Part shown: positions 30,299 to 41,818 of the stretch, one piece after another
How the letters are laid out: each line of letters starts with the position of its first letter
Numbering within the stretch: the first letter of the stretch is position 1
DNA from: Sarcocystis neurona
Lineage: Eukaryota; Apicomplexa; Conoidasida; Eucoccidiorida; Sarcocystidae
DNA length: 64,000 bases
Assembly: GCA_000727475.1 (NCBI GenBank)
Contig: KL647291.1
Span: 258,457-322,456 of the forward strand
Direction of reading: 5' to 3'
Position numbers and translations under genes: made by a program
The notes under the pieces: model-generated
What the model was told of the DNA's origin: nothing
Database searches by the model: none
What the model saw: the letters and a program-made list of their open reading frames with translations, nothing else

Positions 30299-33200
30299 CT
30301 GCAGCATCCGCATCAACACGCAACACGAGTCTCATCCGCAGCGGCAGGCATATACAGGTGCAGCATCACAGGGAAGCACACGCAACAGCAGCAGGAGCAA
30401 CGCGGACTCAGAGTAAAAGCAATCGTTACATGCTGCAGCGGCCGGAGAAGCCCAGCGCAGCGTGCAAAGAGAAGGAGCTGCCAGAGGCCAGCGCTTCTTG
30501 AGCTCGTTTAGCCACAATAAGAGCAGATGCAACACGCGGCCTGTGGCAAGTGGATCAACTGGCAGCGACACCGTCAGCCGACGCAACAGGCAGGCAGCAA
30601 CACAGCAGCAGGGAGCGCGCGCGCTGGCAGAAACAGGTGTCGCACGCATCAAGACGAAAAGCAGCAGCATAACGCACACGAGCAGCAGATGCAGCAGCGT
30701 TTCGCACAAGAAGACGCAGCCGCAGATACAGGGGCAACCGCGCAGCTGCGGAAGTAGCACTTGTGAACGGCCCGAGCCTTTCGTGCAGCAGCGCGCGCAA
30801 GCAGATTCTACTCTTCCGCATGCCGGATGTCTGCACATGGGACAGCTGGCGAATTCGTATCCAGTCCTATTCTCTGATGGAATTCAAACGGGAAGTACAC
30901 GGATGGACGTCTTGCGTGCGACAGTGATTCTGAGGAAACTTTTTTGTTCTCGCTCAACGCGCAGATTGATCTCCTCGACATCATTGCCCATCTCCCACCC
31001 TCACTGCCATACAAACGTACAGACACACAGAGTAACTTTTGCAGCAGCCAACCCAGCTCTCCGTCCACCGACACGTCTCCACCTCCTTCTGACTCCCGAA
31101 ATTTCGTTCTCACGATTCCATCTGCGTGCGCGCGCCGAGCCTTCGCGTTCTGCTGCACTTTAGCGATTTACTCTTCAGCGCAGACGTTTTTTCCTGTGGC
31201 GCTCCCCCCCCTATTGCCCCACCTGAGAAACACTTCTTTTGGGACTTGCAGGCGCGCAGTATCGTCTGCTACGGCAGGAACCCCTTTGTGTACTAAGCCT
31301 CATAATGCCCTGGTCGTTCGCAGAAAATGTGAGAGCCCTTTGCTTCTCTGTCGACGTGTCCCGTCCACACGAGACCTGGTGTATCTACGGACCAGCAGCT
31401 TCCCCTCACTACATATTCCAGTCAATTCCCCCACAAAATATCCCCCGACGTGCACGCAGCTAAGAATTTCAGCGACCCCTCCGTGTCTCCCTCCCGAACT
31501 TCCCAAACGGCAGCACCTCTGGCATGCAGCGAGCACACCCCTATCTATGCCTCCGACTGGCGCCGAAGACGCAGCCGGTGGTGCAGGTGATCGAGCCGAG
31601 GTACTCTTGCCCCGCTGTCCGCATCTCGTGATAGACGTGCGTGCGTGCCCGTATGCACGGGCCTTTGGTCATTCACTACGATCACTAAGATAACTATATT
31701 CACTGGGGACCTCGAGCATGTACTACAGTTTCTAAGGTAACTCTGTTAGAATTGCGTACGCATACACATACACGTACAGGCACAGATGGGGCCCCGCACA
31801 CCTCGGGCCATTCAGAAACATGGGTATCTATGCGCACTTGCGTAGCAAGACGCCACTTCAGAATCAGGACGCCCTTGTGCACAGGCCCGTGTGTGCGAGT
31901 ATCTGCAATACACCCTCCACATACATGTGTACATTCGTACGTATCTCTGTATATACGCCTATAGAGACGGGTACACCGTACGATATACCTACACGTACAC
32001 CTGTTGTACACCTGTCTGTGTACACACGCATACACAGGCTCGTCCAACAGACTCTGTCTCTTCTCTACACACACATGTAGGTACACATACACTTCTGTGT
32101 GTATATATGCATGTACACGTATAGACTTGACACATACGTACACACATACGTATCTATATATATATATATATGCACATATTTATTATGCTCTGTGGATGTA
32201 CGCATTTGGGCCTGCAGACGTGCGGATACACGCAGCCCAGATGGACGAAAGAAACCGCCGCAGACGATGCGTTCTCCGTTGTAACTCCGACGTACATGAT
32301 GTCTTCTCGAATTTTGTCCGAGAGCGAGAGATCGAAGCCGACTGCTTCCGCTGCCTCTGTGTCCTGCAAATTTCCCGAGGCTGCCGTGCGTTTGTATTGT
32401 TGGTCGAGTCTGCAAGCAGAAGTAGTCTGGACGCGATAAGTCTATCGGTCCACAAGGGCAGGAGAGAGTCTCGAGTGGTGCGTGTCGTCAGGAAAACAGA
32501 CGTATTAACGCACAGGAAAGCAGGCACACATGTGCGTACACACACAGATGTGAAGCCTGCGCCACCGCCTAGAGTTTAGACGCGCGTACAATTGTGTCTC
32601 AGGGGATTCCACGAGCGTACGTCTGCAGGCAGATATACATGCTGAAGGACTTTTCTCATCGCCACCCGGTGGTGTACGGCGGTCTCAGTAGCTTGCCTTC
32701 TCTATAGGCAGGCTGCGGGAGACAGAAAAACAAGCGTGGCACCAACCACTGCGGCACCCACGAATGTCAAACCACCCAGAGGGTCGAACAGGATGTGGGT
32801 TGGCTCTTTGTTTTTCTCAAATATTCTTGAAAGTCAACAACCGCGATCAGGTGGAGACAATGTGGTCGGTGTGGGCTCACCTTGTGAGTTGCGTAAGGAG
32901 ATCAAGCTTCATGGACCTATGTCTGTTTGTTTCCTCAATTTTGCGGTCTCGGTAAAAATCCAAAACATTCTTCAGCTCCTCATCCGTCTTCTCCTCCGCA
33001 CTGGCCCTCCCCGCCTCCTCCTGCAGCTTCATCTGCGTGCACCACACGCAACATGCATACGCATAGACGTACAAGACCTGCTTGGACGACACAGGTTGGT
33101 GCACGCGCACGTGTGAAATATATGCTGACGTTCGTCGCTCCCCACTTCTCTGCCCACGCACACGTGCACTGCGTCACGCCTGCAAATCTTTCCCACACGT

Positions 33201-36200
33201 TTTGGGTATACATATATATATATTGTATATGTGTGTGTCTGTGTGTCTGTGTCTGTATGATTCGTTGCCGTTCATCTGCAGTATCACGTTGGCGTCTCTC
33301 CGCGGACGCTTTATGCATATATATATAGATATATATAGGTATCGACACATATACATATACACCTATACATGTACACACACGTATGCATGTGTACATCTAC
33401 TTGCACGCGCGCACACGTAAGGCTACAGATTTGCACTCATGGTTCTGTCTCCGTGGAGCGCCTTCTCTGCACCGTGTGATGACACCGGCTCACAGAGACG
33501 CACCGCGATGTATTCGTCCATCTGTTTCTCCTCGTACTGCAAGACAAAGAGCGCCTCCTTCAGAACTGCAGCAGAAGACAGCAGCAACTCGCAGGTCTGA
33601 GTGCATTCATGAACGAGGCTCATTCACGGACACATATAAGTGAACAGGAGGCAAGCGAGAGAGGCACATGCATGAACCTCAGGAAAGAATGACGAAATTT
33701 GCGGGGGACAGCATTACACAGGCACGCAGGAAAAGAGCAACAACCAAACGGGTTGACGACTCCTGACCAGCGGAGGTGGGAGCACGCCGGGTCGCTGGAG
33801 CACCTCAATGGAACGCTCGAAGTTTATAAACGCATGTACCGTAGACAGGGAGTGCTCTGTCTTTTTCCTCTCCTCTGTACGCATCTGAGAAGCACCTGAC
33901 CGGAGGCAACAATTCCACCTATGGGCGGTCTTTGTAGAGACACCCCGCACGGCAGTTTCGACTTGCGTCAACAATACGTGGGGGGCACAGCAAGGCTACA
34001 CCATGCATACCACCCACTGTCGACGGAGGCGGTGGTTACAGGCGGTCCACGCACCCGTTTTCAAAGAAACGTTTGCGCATAGAAAGACCTTCTGTTCTTT
34101 AGCATTTCTCCTTCTCTCTGTTCCACCGCGTACTTACAAAGGAGGGAAGAGGCACGATATAGTCTATCTGAAGACATCTGTTAAGAAGTTCATAGGTGAG
34201 GGAGGACACACGGAGGACAGCTAAGGTTCTCTTCATAAAGTTCCAAAGCGCAAGTATAGATACAGCTGTGCATAGGTTATTTTAACAAATTACACAAGCT
34301 TAGATCCCTAAAAATCCAGGAACATCCGTTATATGCATATCGTTTCACACTTGCACGTACGTCTGTGTTCAGAACTGTTAAACGTGTTCGCCCTTGCTCG
34401 TCCAGTACACCGCCGCTGCGGCAGCGCAGCCAAAAGCGCTGGAATTTCGGTCTACAGTGGGCATCCCTACATCACGCACGCATGACTCACTCGAGGGGAA
34501 GGAACGCAGCTGGCGCGGAGAGACGAGACAGGAAGAAGAAGACATCAACACCCACTAGCCAGTATTCGTACAATAACTCAGAGACACACGTGTACGAAGT
34601 CAGTAGCGTGCTCCCAATAATTTTGGACAGAAATTAACTGCAGGAAGTTTGAACTCCTGGGGCACAGTCTGAATCTTACCGGTGTGTTTGGTTCGAGCAC
34701 ACGGACCAAAAGGAGTTCACAGCTAGGGGAGAGGTTGAGACAGACAGCCACCTCCATACAGAAGTGGCTACATACATATATATATATATGTATATATACG
34801 TAGGTGTGTGGGTGCGTGGTAACTAATTAAGATGTGTAGACGAATTGGTGGGGGAGAAAAGACGCGTTGTCGAGACCTCAACGTCGTTATGCGCAGCATC
34901 TTCTGCAGCGCCGAATTTGTAAAAAACGCGAGTAGAGCCTTTACCACGAGGAGGAAAGATAAGGAATGAGCGAAATATGTACATTTAACGGATTCGGCGT
35001 GGCAGCGGAGAATACCTTTGTGTGTACAAATATCCGGCTACTGTTTAGTCAGGCCTTTGTCAAGCACGGACGTTTCAATGAATATACGTGTCTACAAAGC
35101 ACCGCCACCACAGTGGTTAACGGGCACGAGGAAATCCGTCTACCTGTTATCTTTCCTCTCTGGACAGGATATGGATACAGAACACATAAACCAGTCAATG
35201 AATCAAATCTCTGTGCATCCCTGTGCAACAAAGGAACGGGAACGCGTAGCAACGTTGTTGCAATTACATATACATATATATAAATTAATCTTTGGCAGAC
35301 ATCCACAAGTACTGTGTCCCTGTATTGCTTACTGGGTGGTACATATATATACATATATTTGAACACATGGAGCACAGACGGCAAAATATATATACATATA
35401 TATAGTAATCTTCTCAATCCGCTCCGTCAAGAAAAAAGAGAAGCTCGGCAGATTACCTTGCTGTTGTTCAGCAAGGGCCTCAAGCTTGAGAAGGCGACGC
35501 TTCTGTTGCACAAGGGGCTTGCGGAGGCTCCACGTGACGGGCTTGAACGTGCATTCTCTTCCTTCATCCTCGCGCTTGCTGAGCAGCGTTCGGACAGACC
35601 GGCGCACACAGGTTAAAAAAATAATCTCTTCTTCGGCGAAGCCTCCTTCCCAGGCACGAAACAAAGAAATCAGCCTCTGTTCCTCTTTCCCTTTCTCTTA
35701 CAGATATGAAGCCTCTGTTTCTCTTTCCGTTGCTCTTACAGATATGAAGAGCGGTTTGATCCACACAGGCAGACGTCCGCATACGTACATGAACAGACGC
35801 ACATACGTACATGCGTACCGACGTCTGCATGTAAAGGTGAGCGTTCAGAGGGCTTGGGACTTGAAGGGGTGCAGCGCCCTCTTCGTCTAACGTTTTCTTC
35901 CGGTCTTCCTTCCCTTATCTGCTTTGTTTTCCGGGCCTACTCTTCTTTCTCTCTGTCCCTTGCTATGCTCGCTCCTCTTTTCCGTAGCAAGTACATAGGG
36001 AGACGCCCGATCTGATCCCCTGCTATGTACTTGTTCTTCTCCTGCTCTCTTATTCTCTCTGTTGACTTCTTGAAGCGTTCAGTCCGCTCGCCAGTAGTAG
36101 TACATCAGGTCGCTAGACCCTCCTTATTACAGCCACCTACATATATGTAGATACACATATGCGTATACACGTGTATATATATATATGTGTACAGATATGT

Positions 36201-39200
36201 AGAATCAACGGGTTATAAGCTGAGGCTCCTATTTCCTCAAGAGCCGGGACATACGTAAAAGCGAGACAGAACTGCAGATTCCGTAGTACCTACTGCAGAT
36301 GAGATATAGTGAAGATCATTGCGCAGCGTCTTGTACGAAGCTGGCTTGGCAAAGATTTGTCTGAGAAAACGGATCTTTTCCAAACTGCCTCGATGCTCTG
36401 CAACTCAAAATTCTGAATTTCTTTCTTGAAACCCTGCAAGCTGGGTCTACGCCCTCTGGCACACTTTCTACGGGATTTTTCACTTTTTATACTGATACCG
36501 GTGCAACAAGTGGCACGAGGGCACACGAAGTTCTTCGCGGAGGTTTTCCTCGACAGAAAGTGAATTAGTTCCTGCCTTGAGCTGCTCATTCTCTTTCCGA
36601 CTCACGCGCACAGGAAGGCGGCAGTCGGTAGAAGCCTTCTTCCATAGCAGTCCATACACTTCTTCATGTCTACTACGTCCTATTTCTGCTAGATGAGAGA
36701 GCTGTGTGGCACGCGCAACACCCCCGTGTGTCTGCATTCACACGTACCAGCCTCTATACGCGTATAAGCAAATGTAAGATGCGGAGCAGCTGAGTGGGCC
36801 GCGGCCGCTGGCGACATGCAACAATGCGCATGCCTCTCAATCTCATTCCCTCCTCGTGGGTGCTGGCGCACACACGTAGCTGTAAAAGTTAGACGATGTA
36901 CATACAGTTATCCGTGCATATACGTGGACAGGCGCAGAGGTTTTCTCGTCAGCGGGAAGGAGAGAAGAAAATTCACCTGACTTCCAGCTTTCGCTTGAGG
37001 GCCTCGTTGAATGAGATCTTCTCTTGGTGTCTTTTGATCATCTGCACGCAGACGACGGGTATTACGACAGTGGAACCACAGAGGAGAGAGAAAGGAAAAC
37101 AAGGGACATTTAGGCAGGCAAGACGTCCACGTAGAAGGCTGCAGCGCGTATGTATCGGAGAGATGAACGCTTTCAAGACTGCAGTCGATGTGCGATGTGC
37201 ATTGCACTTCGCCAAGCAGGCCCGTTCTACAGTTGCAAGCTCGCTTCCGGCGCTGATAGCACGAGAAGCAAAGTTTCAACGATTGCGCTCTTGTTACAAT
37301 CGAAGATGCATATTCAGAAAAGAATGCGGCTAAGACAACTTGGCTGGTGACCGCGCTAACGCTGATGTCTTCTCACTCGTAAACACCTGTATGTACGCGT
37401 CTGCGCACACATAACTGGTGTTTCGCATCTATTCGTACATACACTTGAAAAGATACATGTGTGAGAGTGTGTGTGTGTGTGTGTGAATAGCTACGTGTGC
37501 ACGCTCACATTACAGCAGGGAGGAGGTGTATACATTACCCCTCTGGGTGAATAGTGAAAGAGCTACCGGAGCATAAATGATTATTATGAGGTGGACCGGA
37601 AGCCCACGGGACGGACAAAAGACTCCTAGCGAGCGTAAGTACACATCAAGTGAACTCTTCACTGCGGTCTTTGGGGGGGAAGTGTGAGATTGTTTGAGAG
37701 GCAATCAGGTGTATATAAAGAAACCACACGATATACTCGTCCGCGCTGCTGCGTGTGTTTTGTTCACGAGTACTTTCTAGACAACACGTTTACCGTTCTT
37801 TCTGCGCCTTATACTTTACTTTCTGCATACAGCCTTTACTTTCCACCATCCCACCTTGGGGTAAATCGACACCCCGTGGGACGTGTGATATTCTTTTTTC
37901 GAGACATCCCACGTAGCTTACCAGATTCCAGCGTTGTTCCCATTGCTGCGGCGTGCACGTCTGCCCTTTTCCCTGTCTGCTCCGATACAGCAATGCAGAA
38001 ACAGCACGAAAGGCAGCGGCACACAGAATGTCAAGCAGCCGAGCGTCTCCCCTGTGCAACAGAGTGCACGACGACGATGCCACAGCGTCAGCCCGAAGTC
38101 TCTAACGTGCTGTGCTAGGCGCACGTGTTTCAGTAACCACTCGCAAAATTTCGTGAAACTCAAATACGCTGCGCAACTTCCAAGGTTGTCAAAAATACAG
38201 AGGCCGTCATTGTTCATACGCATGGGGTCCCGACTCTCAGCACAGACGCGCACATATTGCGAAATACACTTGGTCAGCTAGGAGGGGGAGACAACAGGGG
38301 TATCGTGCTTTTCACTACGTCCCCGCAAGTACCGAAAAAAATATATGCGTATATACACATGTGTATATATGCACATGTACGTATCCAGAATGCATTTGTC
38401 AAGTCATCAAATGTCTACAAGGTTGTTCCTGCGTGCGTCGTGACAGCCATCTACATTCTTTAGACACAAGTAAGCAGCCACGGAGTAGACATATATACAC
38501 ATATATACATATACATCACAGAAGAGGCCACTTGGTGGATACGCCAACTGAACGCAACAACACAGAACCAGGTGACGCACGCTGAACCCCGTATACACGT
38601 CCCCGGTACAAAAAAGAAGGGCAGGAAGCTGGCAACCTGTTGCATACACTATATAATAAATGCACACACATATCCATATATATATGGATATATATTCTTC
38701 TTGGACTGAGGTACGGTGTACGTACACCTACATCAAAATGACTTCTTGAACGTGAGACGGTGTATGCACATCTTAAGCAAGGAAGGCTTCCTGAAAGGGA
38801 AACGGTGTACGTACATTTAAAGAAACGACGACGTTCTACACGAGGAACAGCGCATGTACACCGAACGACTCATATGAACAGTTTCGTGCTCCCCTGACAA
38901 AAAAGCGTCGCCACAATGTGGGAGCTGCAAGGCAGGCGAACTTGTGCGCACGAGGAAACCTCCTTTTACACACGTACAAGACTCACACACACGCTCCACG
39001 CTGCCTCGCGAAGAAGTGGGCACCCCAGTCCAGCGCTTGTAGTCGGGAGGCTTGGTACGCTCACTCTTGTTCAGACGCCTTTACGTTTACACTCATCCAT
39101 ATGGGGAGACGTACACACACGTGCATCTAAACATAAAGTCTTCCGCAGTGTTTGGCGTACCTGGCAGCGTGATTCCTCCCAAGCTCTGCTCGCAGCTGCC

Positions 39201-39249
39201 GAGTCCGTCGATGCAGGGCGTCTTGGTAGAGGATTTCAAAGCACGAAGT
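27952..39249 (-). CDS. Gene B: multi-exon coiled-coil protein, possibly with a Gln-rich C-terminal half
   Basis: Ten minus-strand exons (39249-39161, 38176-38125, 37041-36982, 36731-36606, 36433-36294, 35578-35457, 33565-33504, 33032-32881, 32363-32232, 30298-27952) join in phase at all nine junctions. The first nine encode about 270 residues, charged and mostly helical. Two motifs stand out: FEILYQDALHRRTRQ in the first exon and REDEGRECTFKP in the sixth. Both resemble short motifs I know from large coiled-coil proteins of alveolates and kinetoplastids, mostly of unknown or cytoskeletal role; this is recollection, not a search. The last exon codes for a Gln/Pro/Ala/Ser-rich tail and could belong to a separate gene, since that junction rests on phase and a modest acceptor. 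Upstream 5' exons are probably missing. Confidence 0.55.
30808..31470. other. Coding-like segment, strand unresolved
   Basis: The plus strand has a strong acceptor (cttttttgttctcgctcaacgcgcag) before IDLLDIIAHLPPSLPYK at 30965, and gacttgcag before AQYRLLRQEPLCVLSLIMPW at 31250, running to TAA at 31463. The minus strand has an open 116-codon frame (31158-30808) reading DVSVDGELGWLLQK with its own acceptor-like aagtgcag. It falls in an intron of gene B if that model is right, so a nested plus-strand gene is possible. Confidence 0.3.
32232..32363 (-). CDS. Gene B exon 9, Arg/Ser-rich helix
   Basis: Acceptor gggaaatttgcag. One leading base completes the codon from 33032-32881. Reads TQRQRKQSASISRSRTKFEK, then SELQRRTHRLRRFLSSIWA. 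Donor gtgtat follows; without it the frame stops at 32183. A different frame (DTEAAEAVGFDLSLSDKIRE) also looks natural, but is out of phase. Confidence 0.5.
32881..33032 (-). CDS. Gene B exon 8, KLQEEAGRASAEEKTDEELK
   Basis: Acceptor gtggtgcacgcag and consensus donor gtgagc bound 50 codons plus two bases. Reads KLQEEAGRASAEEKTDEELK, NVLDFYRDRKIEETNRHRS, MKLDLLTQLT: a strongly charged coiled-coil segment. Only this frame is free of stops with sensible composition. Confidence 0.7.
33504..33565 (-). CDS. Gene B exon 7, LKEALFVLQYEEKQMDEYIA
   Basis: Acceptor ttctgctgcag, two leading bases, then LKEALFVLQYEEKQMDEYIA and donor gtgcgt. A second acceptor (cttgcag) lies inside, but would break the phase with the previous exon. 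Confidence 0.6.
35457..35578 (-). CDS. Gene B exon 6 with ECTFKP motif
   Basis: Acceptor cgaacgctgctcag, one leading base, then KREDEGRECTFKPVTWSL and a basic helix QQKRRLLKLEALAEQQQ; donor gtaatc. The CTFKP-type motif occurs in several families of protist coiled-coil proteins, where the Phe-x-Pro is the conserved part. Confidence 0.65.
35672..35747. repeat. Tandem 37-38 bp duplication with splice-acceptor-like ends
   Basis: Two adjacent copies of agcctctgttcctctttccc.. each end in tctcttacag/atatga-like sequence on the plus strand, that is a pyrimidine tract plus AG. The plus frame after the second copy reads YEERFDPHRQTSAYVHEQTH before a gtgagc donor at about 35836. It lies antisense within a gene B intron. 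Confidence 0.7.
36294..36433 (-). CDS. Gene B exon 5, FKKEIQNFELQSIEAVWKRS
   Basis: Acceptor cccagcttgcag and donor gtaggt bound 46 codons plus two bases. Reads GFKKEIQNFELQSIEAVWKR, SVFSDKSLPSQLRTRRCAMI. Phase agrees with both neighbours, which was the test that placed it. Confidence 0.6.
36606..36731 (-). CDS. Gene B exon 4, AEIGRSRHEEVYGLLWKKA
   Basis: 42 whole codons before the consensus donor gtgagt, reading GGVARATQLSHLAEIGRSRH, EEVYGLLWKKASTDCRLPVR. Acceptor gaatgcag at 36732; an inner acacag would shorten it by ten codons without changing phase. Confidence 0.6.
36982..37041 (-). CDS. Gene B exon 3, MIKRHQEKISFNEALKRKLE
   Basis: Acceptor gtctgcgtgcag then exactly 20 codons. The donor that keeps phase is gtcagg; a better-looking gtgaat five bases on would break it. 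Confidence 0.6.
38125..38176 (-). CDS. Gene B exon 2 (candidate), AAYLSFTKFCEWLLKH
   Basis: Acceptor tttttgacaaccttggaag, one leading base, CAAYLSFTKFCEWLLKH, donor gtgcgc. It supplies the phase shift needed between exons 1 and 3. The plus strand here is also open (MQKQHERQRHTECQAAERL), so the assignment is tentative. Confidence 0.4.
38517..38680. repeat. Dispersed repeat copy 1 (about 164 bp)
   Basis: Begins cacagaagaggccacttggtg and continues with ggatacgcc, caggtgacgcacgctg, a stretch near ccggtacaaaaaagaagggc and tataataaatgcacacacata. Clearly related over its full length to 39693-39850, with scattered substitutions. Confidence 0.8.
38710..38830. repeat. Three degenerate ~50-bp units with GGTGTACGTACACC
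   Basis: The palindrome is perfect at 38715-38728 and reappears as ggtgtatgcaca and ggtgtacgtacat in the next two units. It matches the palindrome at 10586 and 10644, 28 kb away. Confidence 0.75.
39161..39249 (-). CDS. Gene B exon 1 (first found), FEILYQDALHRRTRQ
   Basis: A strong acceptor (cacacatctgtccttcccgcag) and donor gtacgc bound 29 codons plus two bases, reading SCFEILYQDALHRRTRQLRA then ELGRNHAA. The pattern Phe, Leu-Tyr-x-Asp-Ala, Arg-Arg is typical of a recurrent motif in protist coiled-coil proteins. The plus strand carries an open frame with an acceptor in the same place, but less natural sequence. Confidence 0.6.
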
Positions 39250-39692
39250 CTGCGGGAAGGACAGATGTGTGCGCACGTCGGGGGGTCAACCGATGAAGGC
39301 AAACGATATCCAGATACGGAGTCGGAGTGAAGCGAAGGTAAGGAATCCACAAAGCTAACAAGCAGAGGAGCAAACGTTTGAAAGATGAGCGCCCCAGAGA
39401 ATCTGAAGAAGTCATTTTGTATTCAGAGAATGTGCCGTAGAGAAAGCTGTCCAAGAGGACGGGATCTCTTTGCGAGCAAAAGAAAGTCTGTCTGATAGCT
39501 GTTGGAGACACATAGAAAAGGAGGAGAAGCGAAATCTGACGCAGAATCACGAATCCTAAGAGACGGGGCAACAGAGAGTAAAACAACGGCGCAATGCATG
39601 CTGGTGCGAAGACGGACCAAATAGGGGCAACGGAAAATTAGGGCGACGGGCACAACAGGGAGGACGAAGCATAGCTACTCACGACACGGGTA

Positions 39693-39850
39693 CACAGAAG
39701 GGCCGACTTGGTGGATACGCAGACTCAATGTAGCAACGCAGAAGCAGGTGACGCACGCTGGGTAGCGTATATAAGTTCTTGATACAAAATAGAAGAGCAG
39801 AAGGCTCGCAACACGTTGCACATAGTATACGACAAATGCATACATATACA
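39693..39850. repeat. Dispersed repeat copy 2 (about 158 bp)
   Basis: Same orientation as copy 1 and about 1.18 kb away. Shared blocks include cttggtggatacgc, caggtgacgcacgctg and aatgca(c/t)acata. Minus-strand translations of the two copies also look alike (ALLFC...SVRHL...AYPPS), which simply reflects the nucleotide similarity. Confidence 0.8.
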
Positions 39851-40429
39851 TATATACATATATGTAAAGAGATAGATGTGTCCAGTTGGGCAGCATCGTA
39901 CACATGTGCGATCCGCGGACTTGCAGACACGGCACAGACACACGAGGCAGGGAACCTGCAAGTCTTCGAGCAATAAGACGCCTGAACACAGTCATACTAG
40001 CGGTCACACGCTCCGGCATTCACGCGCGTATGTGTGGACACAAACAGGAACATGAATAAATCTCGAACTGTCACGTGACGGATGCGAAGGGACACACAGG
40101 ACACACAGACTGCGACTGCAAAGCTGAGCCCGCCCTATATCGAAAGACGGAAAAAAAGTCTAACACGCTATTATGTGCGCGCGCGACTTTTTTTCTCATA
40201 GGTGATCCGTCCAGACGACTGCCTGGGTACGCATATATATAAGTCGTCTTGTGTGCACGCAGACTGCACTCTCCCTCTCTCTCGATCCCTACTTTCACAC
40301 GTACACAGATATACGTATGCCTCTGTGTCCCCCTCTGTCTCTCTCTCTCTGCATATATATACTCGCGTGTATACGCGTGCATCAATTGAAATTTGCAGAT
40401 CACGTTTAGATATTTTAGGAGCTGTGTTC

Positions 40430-41069
40430 TTACACAGTGTCCACACCATTGGCAACCCAAAACGTGTTTCTTTCTGTATAGAAGGGCAGACGCAAGTACA
40501 GGTCCGCGGGGTTCTTGAACTCTCCACGACATTCGCATGTATCTGCCGAGTAAATGATATACCCAGACATTAACTGGACGTCTGCGTGCGAGTACATTGC
40601 CTGCAGACGAGGGCAACAGGACGCCACGTACATCATGCACGTAAAATTTTCTCTTTCCTTGTACGTGTACAGAATTAAACACATACCTTTGCCAGGTGAG
40701 GCAAAGCAGAGCCTACACACTAGGCTGTCTCTCGGAATCAACAGAGACACAGACGCCCTACCTGGAAATGATCGTACGCAGGCGTGCACAGGCACGAGGC
40801 TTCGCACGCCAATGTTTTCGAAGAGTGTTACGGACATCTATCGGTCGCGAACTGTAAAGACTATATACGTACATACACCTCATCGTGCAGGCGTGCACAC
40901 ATGGCAGCCCACCTGGAAAAAGAACCTCATCCTGCAAGAATATTGCTACTCAGTTTATGCGTTGTGTCCGTGTTTCAGCGGCCAGTGCATATCACCGGAA
41001 GCCAGTCAGAAATTTCAGCGCGCGTGGGTAGAAACGCATACCTACACACCCTGCGTGGGTTTTATGTGA
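40430..41069. other. Overlapping long ORFs, no gene assigned
   Basis: A 171-codon plus frame (40554-41069, starts MIYPDINWTSACEYIACRRG) overlaps a 135-codon minus frame (40837-40430). Either may be chance or an unspliced exon. No splice pair or known motif separates them. Confidence 0.2.
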
Positions 41070-41818
41070 AATATACGTGTGTCCACGCACACCGCTCTCT
41101 GTGCATTTATATATTTATATCTGACACGCGAGTAAGAACAGTGAAGCTCGATCCTTGTATAAATATATATATATACATGTATAGGTACACACACACCCAC
41201 ACACTCACGTTGATAGTATAGATTTTGTGAAACTGTACACCGGTCTACATCCGCACTTGGGTGGGCGGATTCAACCAACAGGTTACGCAGACACGTTCGT
41301 AACTCAAGTATTTTCTTCCCTTAGCCATGCAGGGAAGGACACGCGAAGTCAGCGCTTCCCCTTTCATATTATCTTTGATGCAGGGCAACTAAATGCTGCG
41401 TTAGTTATCTACAGAGAAGTAGTCTTGCCTGGGTATACTGGGGGATACATGCAGTAACACAGAGAAGCATGTCCGTGTGGCACGTAGTATTCACTTGTGG
41501 GGATGAACTGCACCTTGGAGTTTTCGACGCTATATTACGAGTGGCACTGATGTTTACCCGCTGTATATTTATGAAGATGTCCGCTGAAGACTAGAGCGCG
41601 GTAGCAGCAGTGGAACTTTTGTGTCCTCTTTTTCTCGTGTGTGTACCCCTGCGTTTGTCACCGTAATGGGGGTGTGAGTTATTCTACACGCTACATGTGT
41701 GTATACCTGGGTTCAAATGTTCAACCCCCCCCTCTTTTTCACCAAAACTACGCAAAAGGTGTTCCCTTCTACTGTGTCCCGGCCGTTCTTTCTCCTCGAT
41801 GGCAACACTGAAACACGT

